A stretch of DNA of 64,000 nucleotides from GCA-002708315 sp964460905 (GTDB lineage: Bacteria; Bacteroidota; Bacteroidia; Bacteroidales; F082), in assembly GCA_964460905.1 (NCBI GenBank), contig CAYWRM010000014.1, positions 32,021 through 96,020 on the forward strand. Reading direction: 5' to 3'. Made by a program: the position numbers and the translations under genes. Below the pieces are notes generated by a model. That model saw only the letters and a list, made by a program, of their open reading frames with translations, was not told the DNA's origin and made no database searches. Of the stretch, positions 45,381 through 53,987 are shown one piece after another (within the stretch, counting starts at the first letter, position 1; every line of letters begins with the position of its first letter).

Positions 45381-48300
45381 TTATTTATATAACCAAACCC
45401 TTAGCAAAGATAGAAGTTTTTCGATAACAATTGGTTTAGCCATATAATCATTAGCCCCTGCCTCAATACATTTTCGCCTGTCTTCTTTCATTGCCTTTGC
45501 AGTAAGCGCAATTATTGGAACATTTCTCTGGTCTGGAATTTTTCTTAATGCTTCCATGGTTTCATATCCATCCATTTCAGGCATCATAATATCCATAAGG
45601 ATGATATCAAATTTAGGACTTTCTTTAATTAACTTAAGTGCGACTTTGCCATTTTCGGCACGGGATACTATCATATTTTGTTCTCTAAGAATTTTTGTGA
45701 GTGCAAATATATTTCTCATATCATCATCCACAAGTAGCACTTTTTTGTCTTTGAAAATATCCTCTTTCTTGTGCATTTTATTAATTAGAGCTTGCTGTTT
45801 TTTAGGCATGTCAGCAATTACTCTGTGCATAAATAGCGCAGTTTCGTCTAATAATCTTTCTTCCGATTTTACTCCTTTTATAATAATTGATTCAGCATAT
45901 TTCTCAAGGGTTTCATTCTCCTTCTTTGTTAAATCTTTTCCGGTGTAAACAATTATTGGTGGTTGGTTAGATTTGGTTTTGTTTAATTTTTCTATAAGCT
46001 CAAATCCGGTCATGTCCGATAAGCCAAGATCGAGAATCATACAGTCGTAGTTGTTTTTTGAAAGGTAGTTTAATGCTTCTTTACCACTTGCTGCATCTGT
46101 AATTTTAACATTATCGTCGCCAATAAGTATTTTAATCGACTTCCTCAGGTTGGCATCATCTTCGACCAATAATAAGTTAGCGGTTTTTTTATTTATGAAC
46201 GATTCTATTTTGCTAAAAGCTGTATCTAAGACACCTTTTTTAATGGGTTTGGTAAGATATCCGATTGCACCTTTGTTAGATGCTGTTATGGTTTCTAATT
46301 CTCCTGACATTATATGAACAGGTATATGTCGTGTGTTTGGGTTAGCTTTTAATAAATCTAATACTCTCCAACCATCTATTCCAGGAAGTTTTATGTCGAG
46401 AATAATTGCATCCGGAATTATTTTGTTTGCCAATTCAATTCCATATTCGCCTGTTGGTGATGCAATGCTTTTAAAGTCACGCTCGTGGCATTGCTTATAA
46501 AGAATTTTAGCAAATGTAGGGTCGTCTTCAATTATAAGAATAACTTCATCTTCATCCTTAATATCCTCAAAATCATCTTCAATAAATTTAGGGTGGTCGG
46601 TTGCAAACATCGTTTGAGTAGATTCTGGATTAGTTATTTTTAACGTTTCTTCTGGGTTAGCAGCTTTTTCTTCTTTTTCTATAGATGAATTAGCTGTTTC
46701 ATTTTCAGTTATTTTTCCAACAATCGGCATACAAAATGTGAAAGTTGATCCTTCACCAACTTTACTTTCAACTTGAATTTTACCACCTAATAGTTTGGAA
46801 AGTTCGCGTGAAATTGAAAGTCCTAGGCCCGTACCTCCGAATCTCCTTGAGATGCTTCCGTCGGCTTGTTGAAATGCCTCAAAAATATCATTTTGCTTAT
46901 CCTCGGGGATGCCTATGCCTGTATCAATAACTGATATACAAATGTTATTTTGTGAATTGTTAGTTGAATCTTTTGAAATATAGAGGTGTAATGTAATTCC
47001 TCCTTTATCTGTAAATTTCAGCGCATTAGACATGAAATTTTTAATTATCTGTTCAACTTTCTGTTGATCAGTGGAAATTTGTGAAGGAACATTTTTGTCT
47101 ATCGATATTTTAAGGTCTATATTTTTTTGTTTTGCAGATTGTTTGAAATATCCATAAATGTTTTCACTAATGCTTTCAACTTTAATATTCTCAATATTTA
47201 CTTCCATTTTTCCTGACTCTATTTTCGATAGATCAAGAATATCATTAATCATTGTAAGTAAATCATTTCCACTTTTATAAATTATTTCTGCTGACTCAAC
47301 TTGTTCGTCTGTCAAATTATTTTCTCTATTTTCTGATAAACTACCTGAAAGGATGAGTAGGCTGTTTAAGGGAGTTCGTAGCTCATGTGACATGTTCGCA
47401 AGAAACTCGGATTTGTATTTACTCGCAGTTTCTAACTCTTTTGCCTTTTTTTCAAGATTTTTACCTGCATTCTCTAGCTCAAGGTTTTTATTAGAAATAT
47501 CTAATCGCTGTTGCTCAAGAGATTTTGTCTTTTCTTCAAGTTCTTCATTGGTTACTCTTAATTCCTCTTGTTGCTGCTGTAATTCTTCTTCTGATACTTT
47601 TAGAGCATTGGTTTGTTCTTCAAGTTCTTTGTTCGAACTAATAAGCTCTTCCTGTTGTACTCTTAATTCTTCGGCTTGTGATTGTGTTTTTGTAAGTAAC
47701 ACTTTCATCTCGGTTCGTGTATTTATTGAGTTAAACGCAAGCGCAATATTTTCCGAAACTTGGTTAATGAATTCTAGTTTTATATTGGTTAATTCTTTTG
47801 TACTACCCATTTCAATAATTGCTATCACCTTTTTCTGATAAATTAGGGGAGCAATAATAATAACACTTGGTGTTACTTCACCTAAACCTGATTTTATAGA
47901 TATATAATCATCAGGTACATCTGTGTATATTAGCATCTTCTGTTCAAGAGCTGCCTGGCCTACTAATCCTTCACCTAATTTAAATTTGTTTGCGTTTGAT
48001 TTTCTAATATTGTATGAGTATGAGCTTGTTAATACTAACTCTTCGTTGTAATTAAAAAATATTGATGCAATTTGGATGTCAAGTATTTCTGCCAATGAAA
48101 CTAACACTTGATTACCAAGTTCAGTCATTGATTTTTCTCCTTGCAATAATTCACTAATTCTAACAATGGAAGTTTGCATCCATTGATTTTTTTCATTAGT
48201 AGTTCTTAATTCTACTAAGCTGTTTCTCATTTGAACCAGTGCATTCCCTAGTACATCTTTGTTGCTTATGGGGTTGTATTTTTCTAATAAATTACCTTTC

Positions 48301-49520
48301 CCAATATTTATTGCAAAACCAGCGTTGGTTTTTAAAGAATTAGTAAGAGTTTTCAATGCATTGGCCATTTCCGATAACTCATCATGAGTGTTAATATTCA
48401 AAACCTCTAAATTTTCAACATCTCCCGTCGATAGTTGATTAAGAATCTTTGTGGTTTTGATTAATGGTTTTGAAATTCTATTCGCAATAAACCAGATTAG
48501 AATTGCCATAATTATAATGCCTAGTAGTCCAACGATTGCAGAAATAGCAAACGTTTTATTGGCTTTTTCCATGATTACTTCAGAAGGTACAACAATAACT
48601 ATATACCATGTGTCGGTTGAAATGCCAGGATGAAAAGGTGCAAATGACAGGAATGATTTTTGTGAATCTTTAAGCTTTCTTGTGAAGGAAAATGGCTTTT
48701 CTGATGCAAGCATGCTTTGTAGACTGACGCCTTCGATATTGCTTAAGTCTGTATCTAATATTGATGTGTTTATGATGCTCCTGTCTTGGTGCGAAATAAT
48801 TTGACCACTACCTGATATCATCATAGAATAACTACCTTCAAATGGTATGATATTATCGATTATTGTTTGAAATCTTTCAAGTTCAATATCAGCCCCTGTA
48901 AGGCCTACAAACACACCATCATCCATTATAGGGATTGCAATACTCGATTCAAGTATTTGATTCTTATTATCATTAGTATATGAATATAAGTATGCATCGG
49001 TTAATACTTCTCTTGGGTTATTCTTCAAATCGTAGTAAATCCCACTAAGATTTAGCTCTCCAACTTCAAGTACTTCAGCCTGATGGATTATATCAATACC
49101 TTCTCGGTAATATGTATATCGCTCCCTACCATTTTCTTCATTAAAATTTGGATCCAGTGCATTCAACTCCCAGCTTGTCCATATCGAGAAAAATTGAGGG
49201 TTGTTAACAAGAATATCCCTAAGTATTTGATTATAAATAATATTTCGATATTGTTTGTCAAGATTTTTATATCCGCTAAATGCACTTGTTAGTGATCTGC
49301 AAGTAGCTATATCATTATCCAATTCGGCCTTAACTGTATTTGCATATTGCTGTGCAGTTGCATTTACAAACTTGTGAGCATCATCAATAGCTATATTATT
49401 TGTATTTGATATGACGTAACTCAAAGTAGCTGCAAAAATTAATATTGCAGTTAGTGATATGTATACAAGCAACTTAGTCCGTATTGATACATGTCGGTAT
49501 TTTTTTATAGATTTAATCAT
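45381..49520 (-). CDS. Membrane hybrid sensor histidine kinase (Cache-HAMP-GAF-HK-3xREC)
   Basis: The protein has 1379 residues from the ATG at 49520. An open frame to a TTG at 49544 adds eight residues but is less likely. Numbering here uses the ATG. A transmembrane helix at about 17-39 and another at about 324-346 enclose a periplasmic dCache-like sensor (about 45-320). HAMP (about 347-400), GAF (about 455-597) and a long coiled coil (about 602-700, rich in EEL repeats) follow. Next are HisKA (NMSHELRTP, H712), HATPase (ending GGTGLGLSISREL) and three receiver domains: DAIILDIKLPGIDG, DCMILDLGLSDMTG and DIILMDIMMPEMDG. No Hpt is visible. The layout suits a complex phosphorelay that integrates an extracellular signal. 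Confidence 0.93.
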   Translation of the reverse strand: MIKSIKKYRHVSIRTKLLVYISLTAILIFAATLSYVISNTNNIAIDDAHKFVNATAQQYANTVKAELDNDIATCRSLTSAFSGYKNLDKQYRNIIYNQILRDILVNNPQFFSIWTSWELNALDPNFNEENGRERYTYYREGIDIIHQAEVLEVGELNLSGIYYDLKNNPREVLTDAYLYSYTNDNKNQILESSIAIPIMDDGVFVGLTGADIELERFQTIIDNIIPFEGSYSMMISGSGQIISHQDRSIINTSILDTDLSNIEGVSLQSMLASEKPFSFTRKLKDSQKSFLSFAPFHPGISTDTWYIVIVVPSEVIMEKANKTFAISAIVGLLGIIIMAILIWFIANRISKPLIKTTKILNQLSTGDVENLEVLNINTHDELSEMANALKTLTNSLKTNAGFAINIGKGNLLEKYNPISNKDVLGNALVQMRNSLVELRTTNEKNQWMQTSIVRISELLQGEKSMTELGNQVLVSLAEILDIQIASIFFNYNEELVLTSSYSYNIRKSNANKFKLGEGLVGQAALEQKMLIYTDVPDDYISIKSGLGEVTPSVIIIAPLIYQKKVIAIIEMGSTKELTNIKLEFINQVSENIALAFNSINTRTEMKVLLTKTQSQAEELRVQQEELISSNKELEEQTNALKVSEEELQQQQEELRVTNEELEEKTKSLEQQRLDISNKNLELENAGKNLEKKAKELETASKYKSEFLANMSHELRTPLNSLLILSGSLSENRENNLTDEQVESAEIIYKSGNDLLTMINDILDLSKIESGKMEVNIENIKVESISENIYGYFKQSAKQKNIDLKISIDKNVPSQISTDQQKVEQIIKNFMSNALKFTDKGGITLHLYISKDSTNNSQNNICISVIDTGIGIPEDKQNDIFEAFQQADGSISRRFGGTGLGLSISRELSKLLGGKIQVESKVGEGSTFTFCMPIVGKITENETANSSIEKEEKAANPEETLKITNPESTQTMFATDHPKFIEDDFEDIKDEDEVILIIEDDPTFAKILYKQCHERDFKSIASPTGEYGIELANKIIPDAIILDIKLPGIDGWRVLDLLKANPNTRHIPVHIMSGELETITASNKGAIGYLTKPIKKGVLDTAFSKIESFINKKTANLLLVEDDANLRKSIKILIGDDNVKITDAASGKEALNYLSKNNYDCMILDLGLSDMTGFELIEKLNKTKSNQPPIIVYTGKDLTKKENETLEKYAESIIIKGVKSEERLLDETALFMHRVIADMPKKQQALINKMHKKEDIFKDKKVLLVDDDMRNIFALTKILREQNMIVSRAENGKVALKLIKESPKFDIILMDIMMPEMDGYETMEALRKIPDQRNVPIIALTAKAMKEDRRKCIEAGANDYMAKPIVIEKLLSLLRVWLYK

Positions 49521-49570
49521 ATCTTTCTTTCGTATGTGTTTCAAATTAATTAGTATCTATTTTAGTGCAA

Positions 49571-49579
49571 CAAATTGTA
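49571..49579 (-). promoter_or_regulatory. -7-like promoter element of the sensor kinase operon
   Basis: The minus strand reads TACAATTTG, a one-base-longer variant of TAnnTTTG, about 50 bases before the ATG at 49520. Confidence 0.3.
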
Positions 49580-49644
49580 TACTGGGTTTTTCATTAAATT
49601 GTTACGCAAAATACTATAAACCTTCTCTGTAATAGATTGAAATA

Positions 49645-50169
49645 TCATTTTGGAAGATGTATTTCATGAATAATATTTTCATTTGGCTCTGAAATGGAAA
49701 AAACAATTACTTTTTTTAAGTTGTATTTATCAATGATATTATTTACTAATTTTTTTCTAACTGATATCAATACTGTGTTCTGTGTTGTTTCCAGATGATC
49801 TTTTAATGAGGGATGCCAAACTTTATTTTCAAGTTCAAAAGGTCCAATTTCATCAATAACAACCACCAAATTTTTACTGGAATTAGTTTTTAGCAATTTA
49901 GTTCCAAAATTAATAGCAGCTTGGTTAAAATAGAATTTGCCATGTTTTTTATAATTTTTAACAGGTAATACAGTACATAAAATAATTGACTCTTGAGAGT
50001 TTATATCAGATAATTTATAATCATGACGTACGCCCTTAATCCATTTGCCGATAGCAACAAAGCCAATAACCTGAACACCTTCATTTTGGAGTAACCTAAC
50101 AATGTTAAGTAGTTTTGTTGTTTTGCCCTCGCCTTTCTCTCCAGTGATTATTATTACTTTATTATTCAT
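49645..50169 (-). CDS. THEP1/NTPase_1-like P-loop nucleotide triphosphatase
   Basis: This 174-residue protein has Walker A GEKGEGKTTK (about 10-19) and a Walker B-like strand VVVIDEIGPFELE near residue 105, typical of the THEP1/DUF265 nucleoside-triphosphatase family. VQVIGFVAIGKW and the following region also fit. Members hydrolyse NTPs and are suspected of modifying nucleic acid or cofactors. Its role here is not established. It is divergent from prmC and lies apart from the kinase genes, so no functional link is implied. Confidence 0.8.
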   Translation of the reverse strand: MNNKVIIITGEKGEGKTTKLLNIVRLLQNEGVQVIGFVAIGKWIKGVRHDYKLSDINSQESIILCTVLPVKNYKKHGKFYFNQAAINFGTKLLKTNSSKNLVVVIDEIGPFELENKVWHPSLKDHLETTQNTVLISVRKKLVNNIIDKYNLKKVIVFSISEPNENIIHEIHLPK

Positions 50170-50256
50170 GAAGTTGTAATTAGATGGTTCTCAAGCTGCC
50201 TTTTAACGGTAATAAAATGATGTTTAGAAAATGACAAACTTAATAAAGAATTTCAG

Positions 50257-50263
50257 TACTTTG
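50257..50263 (+). promoter_or_regulatory. -7-like promoter element of prmC
   Basis: TACTTTG, followed by C, is a one-base-shorter variant of TAnnTTTG. The ATG of prmC starts six bases after it, so transcripts could be leaderless. No -33 match is visible. Confidence 0.35.
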
Positions 50264-50268
50264 CAATT

Positions 50269-51150
50269 ATGAACATAAGGAATAACATATTGGCAAATTT
50301 GAAAAAGAAATATTTGCAGGAACTGATTGATTATTATGATAGCAGGGAAGCTGAACAATTGTTAACAATATTGATTGAGCATTTTTTTGAAATTACTCGT
50401 AATGAACTAATACTTAACCCTGATCTTCGTCTCTCTGAGTCTGAGATATTAAAACTACACATGGCTGTTAAGGAGTTAAAAAAATATAAACCGGTACAAT
50501 ATATTTCCAGTGTTGTTGAGTTTCACGAACTAAAGCTAGATATTACTCCTGATGTACTAATACCACGACCTGAAACAGAGGAGTTGGTGCAGATCATAGC
50601 TGAAAAAGAAATTGGTGATAATTTAACTGTACTTGATATTGGAACTGGAAGTGGTTGTATTGCTATAAGTTTAGCTAGTCTTCTCAATGATGCAGATGTT
50701 TATGCTACTGATATTTCTGTCTCGGCAATTAGTTTAGCAAAAAAAAATAGTTTAGCAAATAATAAGAAAGTAGATTTTCTTGTACATGATATTTTGAATA
50801 ACAATGAACCAATACATGGTAAAAACGCAGAAAACGTGTTATTTGATATTATTGTTAGCAATCCGCCATATGTTACTATGGAAGATAAAAAGAAAATGCA
50901 TCTTAACGTCGTTAATTACGAGCCTCATAATGCTTTATTTGTGGATGATAACAGCCCCTTATTGTATTATAAAGCTATATTAGAGTTCAGTAAAAATAAC
51001 TTAACCTTAGGAGGTAGAATTTTCTTTGAGATAAACGAAAGTATGGGTGATAGTATGTTGGCTTTATTAAATATATATGGCTATGTGAATCCTGAACTGA
51101 GGAAAGATTTGAGGGGGAAAGACAGGTTTGTTTCAGCTGTAAGAGCTTAA
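50269..51150 (+). CDS. prmC: Release-factor glutamine N5-methyltransferase
   Basis: This 293-residue enzyme methylates the GGQ glutamine of peptide-chain release factors using S-adenosylmethionine. It has an N-terminal helical domain, a SAM-binding motif (VLDIGTGSGCIAISLA) at about 119-134, and NPPYV at 198-202, the catalytic motif that holds the glutamine side chain. PRPETEELV and DLRGKDRFV also match the family. The stop codon shares TTAA with the convergent SLOG-fold gene. Confidence 0.95.
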   Translation: MNIRNNILANLKKKYLQELIDYYDSREAEQLLTILIEHFFEITRNELILNPDLRLSESEILKLHMAVKELKKYKPVQYISSVVEFHELKLDITPDVLIPRPETEELVQIIAEKEIGDNLTVLDIGTGSGCIAISLASLLNDADVYATDISVSAISLAKKNSLANNKKVDFLVHDILNNNEPIHGKNAENVLFDIIVSNPPYVTMEDKKKMHLNVVNYEPHNALFVDDNSPLLYYKAILEFSKNNLTLGGRIFFEINESMGDSMLALLNIYGYVNPELRKDLRGKDRFVSAVRA

Positions 51151-51611
51151 CTCAATAATTTCTTCAAAAAATTATACGTTGCTTTGTAAACTCCATTACT
51201 TGAACTTTCTCGGGGACCCACAATATTTAGTTTTGATATGTGGTTATGAGTTATCCAACCACTTAAATATTCTTCATTAAATAATTTGTCAACAGGTAGT
51301 TTAATAGTTAAAACATGCTTGTTAATCTCCTGTGCTATTTTGTGTACCAGAAGAGTACCTTCATCTATTTCGTTTTTGTATAGTATTAGGATTCCATCAC
51401 TATCTTCTATATTCAGCCTTGTTCTTTCTTCATATTTTGAAGTTGCTGTTTGTTTTAGAGGATATTTATTTGAAATAATGCCATCTTCAGCTAATCTCCC
51501 AAGAGGACACCAACCTTCACAATGAATACCATTTTCAAGGGCAAAATCAAGGGCAGCCCGGTCTACACCTGACTGCCCTCCACTAATAATGGTTATGTTA
51601 TTAAAAGTCAC
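51147..51611 (-). CDS. SLOG-fold (YpsA-related) putative nucleotide- or molybdenum-carrier protein
   Basis: This 154-residue protein starts with TIISGGQSGVDRAALDFA, a Rossmann-like pattern of the cpYpsA-related SLOG family (annotated in some databases as putative molybdenum carrier). CPLGRLAEDG and DGILILYKNEIDEGTLL are further family signatures. SLOG proteins bind nucleotide-derived ligands. The cytosolic role is unknown. The start is GTG at 51611, overlapping the TGA stop of the phosphate transporter (GTGA), so translation is probably coupled. No ligand-specific motif can be assigned from the sequence. Confidence 0.75.
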   Translation of the reverse strand: MTFNNITIISGGQSGVDRAALDFALENGIHCEGWCPLGRLAEDGIISNKYPLKQTATSKYEERTRLNIEDSDGILILYKNEIDEGTLLVHKIAQEINKHVLTIKLPVDKLFNEEYLSGWITHNHISKLNIVGPRESSSNGVYKATYNFLKKLLS

Positions 51612-53845
51612 TTATTGTTTTTGTAATCAACAAAATCTCGTTGTGATTTATACAGATTAACGGCCTGAAGTGCCAAATGTTTACTTTCATTTATAATATT
51701 CATGAAAAGGACACTGTTTTTTGTTCCAACAATATTATTCTTAATACGTTTAATCTGTTTTTTATTGTTCAATTCAATTAGTTGAATGAATCTTGTAAGC
51801 AAGATCTGAATATCATCCTGAGAGCTGTAATCATTAGATTCAATGTTCGCTGTAATCAATAAAGTCAATTCAGAGAAAGCAGTGTTGATATCTTTAAGCT
51901 CATCGATTTGCTCAGTAATTAAAGGTTTGTGGTTATTATCAACATGTTCGTATACTGGTCCGGTAATAAATGAAATTGAATGTAACATTTCACGCATAAA
52001 ATCCAGTACTTGTACAAAGTAGTAAGCTGTATCTTCCGAGCCTTCTCGAAGCTTATCAACAATAATATTGATGTGATCTTTTAGATACTTTGTTTTTGCA
52101 GTAATTGAGTCTAATTCGCGTTTTATTTGCTTTAGCTTTTTGTTATCTTCTTTCTCTAAAGCATTAATTGTATCTTCATACGCTATAACAATCTTTTTAA
52201 GATTTTTTGTTATAGTTCTCATTGATTTATCAGCAATGTTTTCTTCTGAAAGGCTGTGTACATCATGAGTATCATCATCAACTTTAATGGCTGATTTTTT
52301 GTGGTATATGTGTGATCTGTATATTATATAAGCTACAAGTATTACCATACCAAACATGCTGTATAACCCACCATAATTAAATATGTAAACCATAATAAAT
52401 GCTACAGTAAATGCACTTATTGCAGTTAAAAACCATCCCCCAATAACTGCTATTACACCAGATATTCGATAAACAGCACTTTCACGCCCCCATGCATTAT
52501 CTGCTAAAGATGTTCCCATTGCTACCATGAATGTTACGTAAGTTGTTGAAAGAGGTAGTTTTAATGATGTTCCAAAAGCAATAAGCACACTGGCAACGGT
52601 AAGGTTTACAGAAGCTCTTATTAAATCAAATGCTGGAGGATCTTTTTCTATTTTATTCTTTTTATTAGGTTCAAACTGTTTTTCAATCACATCAATAAAT
52701 GAGCCTGGTAAAAAGCGTTTTATATTATTTGTTGCTTTCAAGGAGGAGCGAACCAGTACCTTTGAAAACCATGTAGCTTTAAATCTTTCCTCGCCTTCAC
52801 CTTGGCGGCTTAGATCGATTGATGTTTTGAGTACCGACCTTGCTTTTTTCGACAAATAAAGGGTGAGCACCATAATAGCACCTGCGCCAAGTAAAAATAA
52901 TTCAGGAGTAGGTACTTTACCTGCCAGTTCTGTCATTAACATACCATCTGGGGTACCAGTACCTGAGGCATTAAATATTTCCCATGAGTTAAAACCTGCA
53001 ATTGGTACTCCAATAAAGTTTACTAAGTCATTACCGGCAAAAGCCATTGCAAGGGAAAATGTTCCAACTAATACTATGATTTTTAAAATATTGATTCTGA
53101 ATAGCATATATAGAAGCTGAAGAAGGATTGTCCATCCTATAAGGCTATAAAAAATAATTTGCAAACTATTTTGAGATATCCAATCTTTAACATCTCCCGA
53201 CATAAAAGAGGCTCCTTTTGCACCTTTTATAAGTATGAAATAAGTAAGTGCAGTAAAGGCTATACCACCCCATATAGCTCCAATGTATTTAATGCGTTTA
53301 TCAAAATTAAATGAGAATGCAATCCTGGTTAAATACTGAATTATTGCACCAACTGAAAAGGCCACACCTACCGATAATAGTATTCCTGAAATTATTGCAA
53401 GGGCTTTAGAAGAGTTTATAAACTGACTGATAGTCATTCCCCCATCGCTCATTAATAGTTTTATTGAAGCCATACCTACTGCTGCACCTAATAATTCAAA
53501 TACAATAGAAACTGTAGTTGAAGTTGGTAATCCCCATGTATTATATGCATCAAGTAGGATTACATCCGTAACCATTACCGCCATGAAAATTATCATGATC
53601 TCGCTGAAATAAAATTCACCGGGATTAAATATTCCCTTTCTGGCTACTTCCATCATGCCACTTGAGAATACAGCGCCAATCAATATTCCAATGGCAGCAA
53701 CTAACATAATTACTTTAAAAGATGCTACTTTAGAACCAACTGCAGAATTTAAAAAGTTGACGGCATCATTACTAACGCCCACAATAAGGTCGGAACCAGC
53801 TAATAAAAATAATAGTATTACAACAACCAGATATATAGTTTCCAT
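51608..53845 (-). CDS. PiT family inorganic phosphate transporter with a PhoU-like tail
   Basis: The 745 residues have about ten to twelve hydrophobic segments. The duplicated PiT signatures are GVSNDAVNFLNSAVGSK near residue 25 and SLKLPLSTTYVTFMVAMGTSLADNAWGRE near residue 435, with a long cytosolic loop between. The C-terminal 225 residues (from about 520) are hydrophilic helical repeats resembling PhoU-like domains, which regulate phosphate uptake. It imports phosphate, probably with Na+ or H+. The tail may link uptake to phosphate status. The stop codon overlaps the start of the SLOG gene. Confidence 0.88.
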   Translation of the reverse strand: METIYLVVVILLFLLAGSDLIVGVSNDAVNFLNSAVGSKVASFKVIMLVAAIGILIGAVFSSGMMEVARKGIFNPGEFYFSEIMIIFMAVMVTDVILLDAYNTWGLPTSTTVSIVFELLGAAVGMASIKLLMSDGGMTISQFINSSKALAIISGILLSVGVAFSVGAIIQYLTRIAFSFNFDKRIKYIGAIWGGIAFTALTYFILIKGAKGASFMSGDVKDWISQNSLQIIFYSLIGWTILLQLLYMLFRINILKIIVLVGTFSLAMAFAGNDLVNFIGVPIAGFNSWEIFNASGTGTPDGMLMTELAGKVPTPELFLLGAGAIMVLTLYLSKKARSVLKTSIDLSRQGEGEERFKATWFSKVLVRSSLKATNNIKRFLPGSFIDVIEKQFEPNKKNKIEKDPPAFDLIRASVNLTVASVLIAFGTSLKLPLSTTYVTFMVAMGTSLADNAWGRESAVYRISGVIAVIGGWFLTAISAFTVAFIMVYIFNYGGLYSMFGMVILVAYIIYRSHIYHKKSAIKVDDDTHDVHSLSEENIADKSMRTITKNLKKIVIAYEDTINALEKEDNKKLKQIKRELDSITAKTKYLKDHINIIVDKLREGSEDTAYYFVQVLDFMREMLHSISFITGPVYEHVDNNHKPLITEQIDELKDINTAFSELTLLITANIESNDYSSQDDIQILLTRFIQLIELNNKKQIKRIKNNIVGTKNSVLFMNIINESKHLALQAVNLYKSQRDFVDYKNNK

Positions 53846-53947
53846 TATTAAATCGGTTTATATTAATTTGCAAGACTAAAAAAACAAATTCTTAATTTTA
53901 TGATTTCAATATTAATAAATTGTTAAGTTTGGGTGTTCGACTGTTCG

Positions 53948-53981
53948 ATTGTTTTATTGTTTAATGAAACCATGAAACAAT
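53948..53981. repeat. Small intergenic inverted repeat
   Basis: ATTGTTT at 53948-53954 (repeated at 53956-53962) pairs with AAACAAT at 53975-53981. The short words CTGTTCGA/TTCGATTG precede it. No T tract follows the hairpin on either strand. It lies just past the 3' end of the prolyl oligopeptidase gene and upstream of the phosphate transporter. It may be a relic of a repeat family. Confidence 0.3.
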
Positions 53982-53987
53982 ATAAAT

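Noticed and set aside
47353..47838. 161-residue plus-strand ORF rich in Ser and Cys
   Set aside because: Antisense shadow of the coiled coil of the sensor kinase.
51147..51611. Defence-system reading of the SLOG-fold gene
   Set aside because: No effector, nucleotide cyclase or nuclease gene is adjacent; its neighbour is a phosphate transporter.
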